64,000 nucleotides of DNA from Crateriforma spongiae (GCF_012290005.1 NZ_JAAXMS010000001.1:868001-932000), one strand, 5' to 3'; counted from the stretch's first letter, positions 29,195 through 37,041 are shown. The notes: generated by a model not told the origin, from the letters alone. Program-made: numbers and translations.

Positions 29195-29895
29195 GCGGAT
29201 TCACGCAACTGCCGAACGCAGTCTGGGAGACGGGAGTTGCATCCGATGACGCACTTCTCGGACTCTACATGCGACTGAAGCGACAGGCGAATTACCGCGA
29301 GTCCTGGTTCAAGGGGAAAAAGATCGAGCGAGGCGAAATCGCCTTTGCGTGGCGCAAGCTTGGCGAGCGACTGTACCCCGACGGGAACGCGCCAGCGATG
29401 AATACTCTTCGGCGACGGATCGAGCTTTTAGAGAAGATGAAAGCCGTGACGGTGGAGCCTATCGGGCGTCAGTTTAGCGTCATCCGTGTGTCAAATTTTG
29501 ATACACCGGCTGATACACGAACTGATACACCGGCTGATACACGAACTGATACACCGGCTGATACAGATAGAAGAAAGAAAGAAAGCAATAAGAAAGACAG
29601 AAAGGCGGCCGCGTTGCGTCCCTCCCTCCATGAGGTTTCCGAGTTTGCGAAATCGCTGGATCCATCGAAGTATCAAAACGCTGTCGGTTGCGTCGAAGAT
29701 TTCCACGATCACTACGAAGCGAACGGCTGGAAGCAAGCCAGCGGACGCCCCATCAAAGACTGGCGAGCGGCGTTTCGCGGATGGGTGCGGCGGCAGGCTG
29801 AATTTGCGCGAAATCGGCGGGGGCTTCATGTTGGCGATGGACAGCCAGAGATCCGGCTCGCTAAGCGATACAAGCCGGCGGGGGTCTTGGCATGA
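29191..29895 (+). CDS. Phage-type replication initiator (O/DnaD-like) with origin inside gene
   Basis: 234 residues, GTG start with AGGAGG eight bases before it. The first 100 residues look like a winged helix: LPNAVWETGVASDDALLGLYMRLKRQANY, GEIAFAWRKLGERLYPDGNAPAMNTLRRRIELLEKMKAVTVEPIGRQFSVIRV. Then comes a repetitive DTPADTRT segment encoded by the iterons, a Lys-rich stretch, and a C-terminal domain (YQNAVGCVEDFHDHYEANGWKQASGRPIKDWRAAFRGWVRR) seen in phage replisome-loading proteins. It overlaps the helicase gene by four bases. The plan, DNA-binding head, iterons mid-gene, loader-like tail, then helicase, parallels lambda O. Assignment rests on architecture rather than a confident family match. 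Confidence 0.65.
   Translation: MSGFTQLPNAVWETGVASDDALLGLYMRLKRQANYRESWFKGKKIERGEIAFAWRKLGERLYPDGNAPAMNTLRRRIELLEKMKAVTVEPIGRQFSVIRVSNFDTPADTRTDTPADTRTDTPADTDRRKKESNKKDRKAAALRPSLHEVSEFAKSLDPSKYQNAVGCVEDFHDHYEANGWKQASGRPIKDWRAAFRGWVRRQAEFARNRRGLHVGDGQPEIRLAKRYKPAGVLA
29499..29605 (+). repeat. Six 12-bp iterons plus AT-rich purine tract: candidate replication origin
   Basis: TGATACA recurs at 29499, 29511, 29523, 29535, 29547 and 29559, exactly every 12 bases, in units alternating TGATACACCGGC and TGATACACGAAC. Immediately after comes a 40-base A/G-rich stretch of repeated GAAA on the top strand (29566-29605), easily melted. This is inside the initiator gene, encoding residues about 103-138. 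The layout of iterons next to an AT-rich unwinding segment inside an initiator gene is that of lambda ori. Confidence 0.7.
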
Positions 29896-31217
29896 ACTTG
29901 CAAGAAAGATCCATCGACGCGGAACGCTCGCTGATCGGTGCCGCGATCCTGGACCCGTCCACGATCGACGTAGCCACTGGCATCGTTTCTGACGCCGACT
30001 TCTCCGAGCCCGACGCTCGAGCCGCGTTTCGTGTCGCCGTCGCACTACGCGATGCGGGCGAAGCCGTGACGATCGATCGCATTGTCAGGTCAGGAGTGCC
30101 GGCGGCGTTTGCCGCGAAGTGTTGCCACCACGCGGTGGCGAGCAGTGCCGCAGCTTATGCCCGCGATGTTCGATGCCTTTCGATGATGCGGGCCATCTTG
30201 GCGGCCACCCGATCGTTTTCCAGCCGCGTCGAAGCTGAAGCGGCCGAAGCGATGCCCGACCCGTCACGGCTCGCCGATTGGATGGTTGCCAGACTGGAGC
30301 AAGCGGTCGCCGGCGGTTCATCACTGACCACGGGCCTGGTCGGAGACTATGCCGACCAGGCACTGCACGACATCGCCGAAGCGATTCAGCGTCAGGGCCA
30401 GATGGGGCAGTCGACCGGTTTCGTCTCAGTGGATGAAACCATTGGCGGGCTGTTTGCTGGCGAATTGACGACGATCGCGGCGCGGCCTGGAATCGGGAAG
30501 ACATCGCTGGCGATTCAAATTTGCCGACACGTCGCGTCAAAGGGCAAGCGGGCCGTCATGTTCAGCCTGGAAATGACCGGCAAAGAACTGGCACAGCGTA
30601 GCCTCTGTTCATCCGCCGAAGTATCAAACCAGATGCTCCGATCGGGATCGGTGGACAGCAACACGTTCGCCAAGCTGCAAGACGCGGCCGATGGGATCCG
30701 CGACTTTGACTTCCACATCGATGACAGCCCCGAAACGGACATCGGACGCATCCGGGCCATCTGCAAGATGCTGGCGACCGAACGTCACATCGACATCGTG
30801 GCGGTCGTTTACATCGGCCTGGTGAATCCATCGGGATCGTTCCGAAGTCGCAAACGTACCGAGCAAGTCGGCGAAGTCACCAAGGGCTTGAAGGCGTTGG
30901 CAAAGACGCTGGATTGTCCCGTGGTGGCACTGTCCCAAGTGAACCGTGAGGCGGCCAAAGAGGGATGGTTGAGGCTTCACCACTTGTCCGAATCGTCGTC
31001 GATCGAGAACGACAGCAACGCGGTTTGGTTTATTCAGCGCAAGGCGGCGGAAAGCCCAGTGCTAATGCCAAAGGTCTACATCGACGTAGCGAAAAATCGC
31101 AACGGGCAGACAGGGCAAATCCAAATCGGCTGGGATCCGGACATCACGAGGTTTCGCGACCTCGAAGCCCGTGACCTTGAGAACCACGAGCCTGCCTTTG
31201 ATGAGTGGTCTGGATGA
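29892..31217 (+). CDS. DnaB-like replicative helicase with altered Walker B
   Basis: 441 residues. The N-terminal DnaB domain (ERSLIGAAILDPSTIDVATGIVSDADFSEPDARAAFRVA) and RecA-like domain (GELTTIAARPGIGKTSLAIQIC, FSLEMTGKEL, ALSQVNREAAK, LSESSSIENDSNAVWFIQRK) are clear. Walker A is intact. The Walker B position that reads DYxxL in DnaB is Val306-Tyr here (IDIVAVVYIGLV): GTT where GAT would give Asp, a one-base change. If real this should weaken ATP hydrolysis. The gene overlaps the initiator by ATGA, so the two form the replication module. Confidence 0.88.
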   Translation: MNLQERSIDAERSLIGAAILDPSTIDVATGIVSDADFSEPDARAAFRVAVALRDAGEAVTIDRIVRSGVPAAFAAKCCHHAVASSAAAYARDVRCLSMMRAILAATRSFSSRVEAEAAEAMPDPSRLADWMVARLEQAVAGGSSLTTGLVGDYADQALHDIAEAIQRQGQMGQSTGFVSVDETIGGLFAGELTTIAARPGIGKTSLAIQICRHVASKGKRAVMFSLEMTGKELAQRSLCSSAEVSNQMLRSGSVDSNTFAKLQDAADGIRDFDFHIDDSPETDIGRIRAICKMLATERHIDIVAVVYIGLVNPSGSFRSRKRTEQVGEVTKGLKALAKTLDCPVVALSQVNREAAKEGWLRLHHLSESSSIENDSNAVWFIQRKAAESPVLMPKVYIDVAKNRNGQTGQIQIGWDPDITRFRDLEARDLENHEPAFDEWSG

Positions 31218-31434
31218 GAGCCATAGGTTCTTTCCGGGCCGCCCCTTTCCCTTACCCGCCACGAAGATACCGGGAAGGGAGAGAGTGTTTGTTTCGCGCA
31301 GCAACCGACAAGCCTGAAAACGACACCCCGCCAATGGGGACCAAATTACACGGGTGTAACCCATCCGCTTGAAACTCGCTCAGTCGGCCGGCGATCCACT
31401 TGGCCGCCACCCAAATGCTCGAAAGGATGAATCC

Positions 31435-31860
31435 ATGACCACCAAGCAAACAAACAACGAACGCGCCGCAGTCGACGCGGTCAACCGTTGGCTATTCTCC
31501 GCCAGCGTCTTTGAAGACCCGCCGGCACCGACGAGCGATCGTATCGGCATGTGCAGAGAGCAAGCCGAGCAGTTGTTTTCGCCGTTCCCCCGATCCGGTC
31601 CCCGGGATGACCGGACAGCGATCATGGAGCTACGGATGCGTGGCTACGCGGCCGCCCCGCTCGACCTTTTTCGCATCCTTCCGAACCCGCGCGGCAAGTT
31701 CCCAATTAACGAGATTGATCGTCTCGCCAACTTGCTTGAAGCCGAGCAGCGATTCACGCCGGAGGCCGGCCACGCCGCGTGTTTGGGGTTGAGCTATGCC
31801 GAGTACGTCGCCGGACTGCCCGAGGGGGACGCTTCCTTCATCTGCAGGGGCGATGACTGA
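31435..31860 (+). CDS. Element protein of unknown function before capsid gene
   Basis: 141 residues from the ATG at 31435, preceded by AAAGGA. Mostly helical, with RAAVDAVNRWLFSASVFEDPPAP, a middle rich in Pro/Arg and a repeated-looking helical end (NEIDRLANLLEAEQRFTPEAGHAACLGLSYAEYVAGLPEG). The stop TGA shares its A with the start of the protease-capsid gene (TGATG), which implies coupling. I do not recognise the family; a scaffold, head or size-control role is possible from position only. The 217 bases before it (31218-31434) hold no gene. Confidence 0.55.
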   Translation: MTTKQTNNERAAVDAVNRWLFSASVFEDPPAPTSDRIGMCREQAEQLFSPFPRSGPRDDRTAIMELRMRGYAAAPLDLFRILPNPRGKFPINEIDRLANLLEAEQRFTPEAGHAACLGLSYAEYVAGLPEGDASFICRGDD

Positions 31861-33917
31861 TGAGCTTCCCAAGCATCCTTCGCCGCAAACCAAAAACCGT
31901 CCAATTCGCAGGCGGAAGGGTTGAGCTTGCCGCGTCCGCTGGCGATGGCCAACACGTTCGGGAGTTCTCCGGCATCGCCTACACCGGCGGTGCCATGCGG
32001 CCATCTGGTTTTGCGGTTGATACCTACGTCGACCTGACCGGCGCCAAAGCCGCCCCGGGAAAGCGACCGATTCACCGAGATCATGATCCCGGACGCGTTA
32101 TCGGACACAGCGAAGCAATCGAAATCGGATCGGCTGTCATCGCCGTGGAAGGCCGGATCAGCGGATCCAACGACGCAACGGCCGAGATTCTCGCATCGGC
32201 CGATCGTGGCTTCCCGTGGAAGTTGTCGATCGGTGCCAAGATCGACCGCATCGAACACGTCCAGGCCGGACGAAATGCCACGGTAAACGGTCGCAAGGTC
32301 ACCGGCCCGGCGGCAATCATTCGAGCGTGCACCGTTTACGAGATCAGTTTTGTTTCGCTGGCCGGCGACGATGCCACCAGTGCCGTTATCAACGCCAATC
32401 AGGGAACCGAGATGAGTTTCGAGCAGTGGCTTCAAGCGAGCGGATGGGACACAACCGCTCTTTCCGACCAGCAAACCCAGCAGTTGCACGCGACCTATCA
32501 GCGCGAGCAACAACACACGCCGACGGCTGGACCGCTGAACGCCGGCGGATCCGTTGCGATTGGCGATCGCCAAACCGATACCGACACCGAGCGACAACTG
32601 CAGGTGGAGGGCATCTGTTCGGCCTACGGTTATCCGACCATCGAAGTGAACGGCCAAACCGTCGCATTACATGACCACGCGATGCGAGCCAACTTGAACG
32701 CGAATCAGGTGCAACTGTTAGCCGTTCGAGCATCACGCCCCAAGAGTTCGCCGTCGATCCACACCGGCCGCCACGCCGGCGCGGGATCAAGCACTCGAGA
32801 CTTGGCAGCCGCGGCCGTTCTCGTTGCGATGGAAGCCGATGGCGTTGCTGAGAAGGAATTCGGCGAACGCACTACCCAGCAAGCCCGCGACATGCGATGC
32901 CGAAACGTTGGCGATGTTGCAATGCGTTTGTGTGCCCACTTGGGGTTTGGCGGCGTAGGCGTTTCGGCGTCCGAGGCAGTGACGCATCTGCAAGCCGCGT
33001 CGAGCACGTACAGCATCCCAGCCACGCTATCGAACGCGGCGGAAAAGATGCTCGAGCGCGATTACATCGAACGGCCGCCGGCTTACACGCAATTCGCCGC
33101 GATCAAAACGGCTACCAACTTCAAAGAGAACACCGGGATCCGCGTCACCGACACCGGGCAATTTGAGGAAGTCGGGGCCGACGGTGAACTGAAACACGGT
33201 GGCGTCGATGAGAAGACGTTCGCGTGGTCGGTCGATCAATACGGCAAAACCACGGCCATGAGCCGCAAGGATTGGATCAACGACGACTTGGGAGCGTTGC
33301 GAACGCTGATTGAAGCCCACGGCCGAGCCGGCCGGCGGGCGGTGAATGATTTGGTTTGGCGTGTCATCTATGCGGCAAAGGCGGCCAACTGGTTCAGCAC
33401 CGCAAACTTGAACTACGTTCAAGGGGCATCTACTGCACTGGGAATCGAATCCCTGGCAGCTGCGATCCAAGCCATGCGTGAACGTCGCGACGACGAAGGG
33501 AACGACCTGGACATTGAGCCGGCGCTCTTGGTGGTCGGCCCGAAGAATGAGCAAAACGCAAAGGCGCTGCTGCAGTCGGACTATATCCAAGCGCTCGCCG
33601 CCGGAGATTCAACCGCGATTGAGCAACGCGTCACCGGAAACCCGTTAAAAGAAACGCTTCGACACATCGTTGAGCAGCGAATCAGCAACACGGTCAAATT
33701 CACCGGGAACGCGCCCGAGAACTGGTTCTTGTTTGGCCGTGCATCAGACCTGCCGATGGTGGTTGGATTCTTGGATGCGGTCAAAACCCCGCGAGTGAAG
33801 TTCTATGACGTCGATCACACGCCCGACAAGTTGGCCGTTCAAATCAAAGCCTACTTTGATTACGGCGCTGCGATGGCGGACCAAAAACCGACGTACATGA
33901 GCAAGGGGAAGGCGTAG
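31860..33917 (+). CDS. Prohead protease fused to major capsid protein
   Basis: 685 residues. Residues about 1-180 look like an HK97-type prohead protease: HRDHDPGRVIGHSEAIEIGSAVIAVEG (candidate catalytic His), WKLSIGAKID (candidate Ser) and RACTVYEISFVSLAGDDATSAVI. A glutamine-rich linker of about 180 residues follows, then a Mu-type/HK97-fold capsid region (MLERDYIERPPAYTQFAAIKTATNFKENTGIRVTDTGQF, TTAMSRKDWINDDLGAL, ALLVVGPKNEQNAKALL, VKFYDVDHTPDKLAVQIKAYFDYGAAMADQKP). Fusion of the two in one frame would let the protease be built into the shell and cut itself out. No portal or terminase lies next to it. The domain calls are from motif memory. Confidence 0.85.
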   Translation: MSFPSILRRKPKTVQFAGGRVELAASAGDGQHVREFSGIAYTGGAMRPSGFAVDTYVDLTGAKAAPGKRPIHRDHDPGRVIGHSEAIEIGSAVIAVEGRISGSNDATAEILASADRGFPWKLSIGAKIDRIEHVQAGRNATVNGRKVTGPAAIIRACTVYEISFVSLAGDDATSAVINANQGTEMSFEQWLQASGWDTTALSDQQTQQLHATYQREQQHTPTAGPLNAGGSVAIGDRQTDTDTERQLQVEGICSAYGYPTIEVNGQTVALHDHAMRANLNANQVQLLAVRASRPKSSPSIHTGRHAGAGSSTRDLAAAAVLVAMEADGVAEKEFGERTTQQARDMRCRNVGDVAMRLCAHLGFGGVGVSASEAVTHLQAASSTYSIPATLSNAAEKMLERDYIERPPAYTQFAAIKTATNFKENTGIRVTDTGQFEEVGADGELKHGGVDEKTFAWSVDQYGKTTAMSRKDWINDDLGALRTLIEAHGRAGRRAVNDLVWRVIYAAKAANWFSTANLNYVQGASTALGIESLAAAIQAMRERRDDEGNDLDIEPALLVVGPKNEQNAKALLQSDYIQALAAGDSTAIEQRVTGNPLKETLRHIVEQRISNTVKFTGNAPENWFLFGRASDLPMVVGFLDAVKTPRVKFYDVDHTPDKLAVQIKAYFDYGAAMADQKPTYMSKGKA

Positions 33918-34104
33918 AAGCGGAGTTCTGAAAATTCGCCGCCGATACGAACGGGATCGCGTTCCCCGTTTTCCTTTGTCGCGGCCGAGTGTTGTCTAAC
34001 TTCCAGTATTCGGCCCATTTTCAATTCTCCGATGTGCACGCTCGTAGCGTGCTTCGCCGGCGGCCGATGGTGATGCTTTGAGCCCTGGAGCCGGCCGCCG
34101 GCTT
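33918..34104 (+). terminator. Terminators after the capsid gene
   Basis: Two hairpins: AACGGG/CCCGTT at 33950-33970 followed by TTCC, and a perfect 11-bp stem GCCGGCGGCCG/CGGCCGCCGGC at 34056-34102 followed by TTTT. The second ends at the stop of the convergent RES-domain gene. Confidence 0.6.
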
Positions 34105-35124
34105 TTAGCCATGGCTATCTTTGGCAGGCCCCAAGTCGACGGGGGTATGCCAGCGGGCAGATGGCCGAATCGGCACGCTGTTCTGCTCTGCTATATGACT
34201 CACCTCCGGCAACGCAGGAATTTGCCCAACGTACTCATAGGACAATGACCCGTTCATGTGAGAAACATCAGCACGAAATAACGGTTTGAGCATAAGATAC
34301 GCGAGCCCGTTTCCGCTATTTTGCTCAAAATCGTAAGAATACATCGTGACGTGCGAAGGTTTGAAAAACCGATCGATCGCGCGTTCAGAAACCGCAAAAT
34401 TGACACCAGCGCAGTTCAGTGACATTGCTGGGTATAGCAACGCATCGCACAAGGGTTGACTACTAGAAAGAAGAAAATGTCCGATAGCGCCCGTCAACCT
34501 AAACAATCCGGGGCGATGGTCGCGATCAGTCGTCAACAGTCCCGATAGTGCGTTTCTCACTTGAACAATTCTCTCAAGCAAATCCTTCTCGAACCTTTTT
34601 TGAAGAAAACGAAGGTGTTCTTGGTCCCACTCAAAAAACTGCTTTAGAAACGGATGCGTTAACTTGCTTGGATCTTGATTTATAAGAGCAGAGGCAACTC
34701 GAAATTCTTTATTAGATTGAAAAGACCCTTCCAAGATTGACACGTAACCGACAAAGCGACCGGACTCCCAAGGCCTTGCGACTTCGGTAACGGAAGTTAT
34801 CGGATCCAATGAAGCATAAAACAATGGGTGCTCACGTATATTTAGTCGACCTAAGTTAACTGCCTTGGGGTTGGGATTGGTCGACAGTTCGCTGGCTGTC
34901 GCGAACAAGTACGAATTTTCTTGCAGGCGCGCCCGTCCTACGGGCAAGTATCCCGAGTACGATATTTTTTCCAACAGAACAATTTGGGCTATCTCTTGCG
35001 CCAGCTTTCCAATCTCTCGACTGGATTTTCGGTCGAGATCTGCACACTTCAGTTCGTTGAACATTCGTGTGAGATCGTAACGATCACGTCCTACCAAGGT
35101 GTTGATAAAGAAATCAAGAGCCAT
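34105..35124 (-). CDS. RES-domain protein, candidate NAD-consuming defence cargo
   Basis: 339 residues. Residues 60-125 fit the RES domain of NAD-degrading toxins: LPVGRARLQEN (Arg64, Arg66), VNLGRLNIREHPLFYASLDPITSVTEV (Arg93, Tyr103, Glu114). The rest, about 200 residues, is an unfamiliar helical extension (FEWDQEHLRFLQKRFEKDLLERIV, then FRLTGAIGHFLLSSSQPLCDALLYPAMSL). The gene is opposite to the phage genes, bounded by a terminator, and clearly AT-richer than its neighbours, so it was probably acquired separately. RES proteins normally need an antitoxin; none is adjacent. Either it is a self-controlled abortive-infection protein or the family call is too generous. Confidence 0.6.
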   Translation of the reverse strand: MALDFFINTLVGRDRYDLTRMFNELKCADLDRKSSREIGKLAQEIAQIVLLEKISYSGYLPVGRARLQENSYLFATASELSTNPNPKAVNLGRLNIREHPLFYASLDPITSVTEVARPWESGRFVGYVSILEGSFQSNKEFRVASALINQDPSKLTHPFLKQFFEWDQEHLRFLQKRFEKDLLERIVQVRNALSGLLTTDRDHRPGLFRLTGAIGHFLLSSSQPLCDALLYPAMSLNCAGVNFAVSERAIDRFFKPSHVTMYSYDFEQNSGNGLAYLMLKPLFRADVSHMNGSLSYEYVGQIPALPEVSHIAEQNSVPIRPSARWHTPVDLGPAKDSHG

Positions 35125-35550
35125 CTGAATAAAAACACCTTTCGACTAATGAAGTAGCAAGATAACTAGCAAAAATCGGCAACCCGCATGATAAAGGCCG
35201 AGGGTTTTGAATTGGAGCCCGGTATTTGTAAGCGTAAGCACGGGCTTGACGGCTAACCGTGCCTTTGCAAAACTGATGTTGGCTGTCTGACTGTCGGCGA
35301 TGGCTTAGAAACTGTCGCTGACTTGACCGACCGGGTGTCCTGCCGGCGGTGACAAAGGTCGATTTCTCACCTCTTGACTTTGGAACCCACCAGCACGGCG
35401 ATGCGTCCGGCGGACGCAAAGTATTGATCCGGCATCGGCCGGGGAGCCAAGCCCATCGGGGCCGGAGTGAGAACCGGCTTTCTAAGCGTATCGCCGTGCT
35501 TGTGTGTGCGCGTGCCCAAACGGATGCACGCGGGAAGGGTATTTCGAACC
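35125..35550. other. Non-coding stretch with a dyad element
   Basis: Separates the RES gene from the next + gene. At 35217-35247 AGCCCG and CGGGCT flank TATTTGTAAGCGTAAGC, a motif resembling dispersed intergenic repeats of Rhodopirellula-like genomes (from memory). The frames here carry no recognisable protein. Confidence 0.4.
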
Positions 35551-36048
35551 ATGCGCGGGAGCATTTTTGGCCGGGACATCGACCCGGATTCGGTCTGGCA
35601 AACCCAGTGGAAAACAACGGTGTTTTGGGTCCTGCCCCTCACTTCGGGCGGCCACCCTGCAGACTTGGGCAGCTACATCGCGGTTTCGGAGGACGCCGCG
35701 GGAGAAGCCAAGCGTAGGATTGTGAAAGACGGATTTTTCCATGCGGTGATCCCCATTGAGCTGCAGTTTCCAGACCTGCCCCTGACCATCGACGTTCATC
35801 GGCTGGCGGGATTCGCCAACGCTGAGGTGGAACAGGCAACGTTTTCGGTGTATCAGCCACCAGCGGAGCCCGGGCGTGCTCGTTCGCGCAAGTCCGGCCC
35901 AACACTGAAGCAGGTGCGGGAATGCTGGGCTGGGCTCTCTGACGACGCGAGGGAGGCGATTCAGGAAATCCTGTGGCATGACGAAGGCCGTCCGGGGTGC
36001 CCCTTTGAACGAACGGCCATTCAGGTGAAGCAGAAGGTGATGGCATGA
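35551..36048 (+). CDS. Element protein of unknown function
   Basis: 165 residues from the ATG at 35551, with GGAAGGG about 12 bases before; an in-frame ATG at 35524 is an alternative. The N-terminal 100 residues are beta-rich (SVWQTQWKTTVFWVLPLTSGG, FHAVIPIELQFPDLPLTIDVHRLAGFANAEVEQATFSVYQP). The last 60 residues include RKSGPTLKQVRECWAGLSDDAREAIQEILWHDEGRPGCPFERTAIQ, a helical segment that might bind DNA or protein. I recognise no family. It overlaps the following helix-turn-helix gene by four bases (ATGA), so the two act together. Confidence 0.5.
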   Translation: MRGSIFGRDIDPDSVWQTQWKTTVFWVLPLTSGGHPADLGSYIAVSEDAAGEAKRRIVKDGFFHAVIPIELQFPDLPLTIDVHRLAGFANAEVEQATFSVYQPPAEPGRARSRKSGPTLKQVRECWAGLSDDAREAIQEILWHDEGRPGCPFERTAIQVKQKVMA

Positions 36049-36350
36049 AGCCGATCGAATCACCGAATAGCCGGCGGTATCGACAATTCGAACGTCTGCT
36101 CTTGGTCATCGAGCTATTGGCGCCGCTGAGGCTCGGAGCGATGCCTCAGGAAATCGCGAACGACGTTCGCGACATCTTGGGCGAAAGGATCAGCGATCGC
36201 ACGATACGGCGTGACTGTGAAGCCCTCGTTGAACTTGGGCTCGTGGACCGGACATCACCGGCATCAGCACGATACCGCTGGCGTGGCCGAACGATGCGGT
36301 CGGAATCGATACTTCGATCGGCAGAACTGCACGCGGAGCTCACAAGCTAA
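36045..36350 (+). CDS. Winged helix-turn-helix regulator
   Basis: 101 residues. The sequence RRYRQFERLLLVIELLAPLRLGAMPQEIANDVRDILGERISDRTIRRDCEALVELGLVDRTSPASARYRW has the plan of a DeoR/HTH_11-type winged helix: a helix pair, recognition helix SDRTIRRDCEALVELGLV, and a wing. It is the best repressor candidate on the element for the ATTCTTG-N11-CAAGAAT operators, by elimination. Coupled to the upstream unknown gene. Confidence 0.6.
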   Translation: MKPIESPNSRRYRQFERLLLVIELLAPLRLGAMPQEIANDVRDILGERISDRTIRRDCEALVELGLVDRTSPASARYRWRGRTMRSESILRSAELHAELTS

Positions 36351-36416
36351 CGCCAAAAAACGCCGTGATCCCGAGGCGTCGTATCGGGATCGGTGGGTGC
36401 GACCGGATCGCACCAT

Positions 36417-36776
36417 TCAGCTAAGGAGCTGGGATAAACGGTCCGAAAGAGTCGATGCCCAAATCGAGAAGGAAGCACTCTTTACGGCGTTGTCGTTGAG
36501 TGCCCTTCTGACTTCAGACCAAATGCCCTCGTTTCTTGCGTTGTCCAAAAACTCATGACCGATCCAGGTAAGGCGTAGACCGAAGTACCAGTTGCAATCG
36601 TTCCCGTGATCGATTTGATCCCAAGCGACCAGCCCAGCCTCCTGCAGGATTTTCAGGTGATAGTCTAGGACTTCAGCAGACTTATCCGGCAACTTATCGA
36701 ATGGGCCTTTATTGTCATGGGGGAGATCCTCAATTTGGAAAAAGATGTCCCGCACTAGCTGCATGTCACGTTTCAT
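36417..36776 (-). CDS. DUF2513-like protein
   Basis: 119 residues. MKRDMQLVRDIFFQIEDLPHDN, then LDYHLKILQEAGLVAWDQ and RLTWIGHEFLDNARNEGIWSEVRRAL match DUF2513, a small family frequent on phages and islands, probably a winged-helix DNA-binding protein. It lies next to attR and reads towards the element interior. The second copy of the candidate operator starts 12 bases upstream of its ATG, so it may be autoregulated or repressed together with the integrase. Confidence 0.75.
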   Translation of the reverse strand: MKRDMQLVRDIFFQIEDLPHDNKGPFDKLPDKSAEVLDYHLKILQEAGLVAWDQIDHGNDCNWYFGLRLTWIGHEFLDNARNEGIWSEVRRALNDNAVKSASFSIWASTLSDRLSQLLS

Positions 36777-36787
36777 AGCGTTACCCC

Positions 36788-36812
36788 ATTCTTGATATCT
36801 GTACCCAAGAAT
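36788..36812. promoter_or_regulatory. Second ATTCTTG-N11-CAAGAAT operator
   Basis: Half-sites ATTCTTG (36788-36794) and CAAGAAT (36806-36812) with 11 bases between, matching 27132-27156 in sequence and spacing; the left half is identical for 11 bases. It lies just before the DUF2513 start. Confidence 0.65.
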
Positions 36813-36960
36813 TGGCCATTTCGGCCCAATTCAGGACATCTAATATCACAATCACCCCCATTGGTTGCAACGAGCGTTGCACGCGGTATGCTGGTGAACA
36901 GCAACGGAAACGGGGTTTTTCCCGCAAAAACCGGGGTAATGGTTGCGTGTTTCATCGCGA

Positions 36961-37003
36961 TTCACACCGCAGAGGTCACAGATTCGAATTCTGTATCGCC
37001 CAT
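36961..37003 (+). repeat. attR: 43-bp direct repeat of tRNA-Val 3' end
   Basis: Identical to 26998-27040. Upstream bases (ATCGCGA) do not continue the tRNA, so this copy is only the 3' portion. Confidence 0.95.
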
Positions 37004-37005
37004 CA

Positions 37006-37041
37006 CGCCGTTATGCTCCGAGTGGAGCGTAGCGGCGTTTT
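37006..37041 (+). terminator. Displaced terminator of tRNA-Val
   Basis: CGCCGTTATGCTCC (37006-37019) pairs with GGAGCGTAGCGGCG (37024-37037), two G-U pairs, loop GAGT, followed by TTTTC. It begins three bases after attR, where the tRNA end would lie without the element. Confidence 0.7.

Larger units (their letters stand above)
27041..37003. mobile_element. Integrated phage-satellite-like element in tRNA-Val, about 10 kb
   Basis: Bounded by the 43-bp tRNA repeat. Gene order: integrase, excisionase-like DUF1580, small gene, replication initiator with iterons, DnaB-like helicase, unknown protein, protease-capsid fusion, RES-domain gene on the opposite strand, two small genes, and DUF2513 on the opposite strand next to attR. 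Several genes overlap by one or four bases in phage style. No terminase, portal, tail, lysis or packaging gene is recognisable, so it cannot make a complete virion alone as annotated. The simplest reading is a satellite that relies on a helper phage; a prophage that has lost its late genes is the alternative. Confidence 0.85.

Noticed and set aside
29499-29570. CRISPR or simple microsatellite
   Set aside because: No spacers, and the position and AT-rich neighbour fit an origin better.
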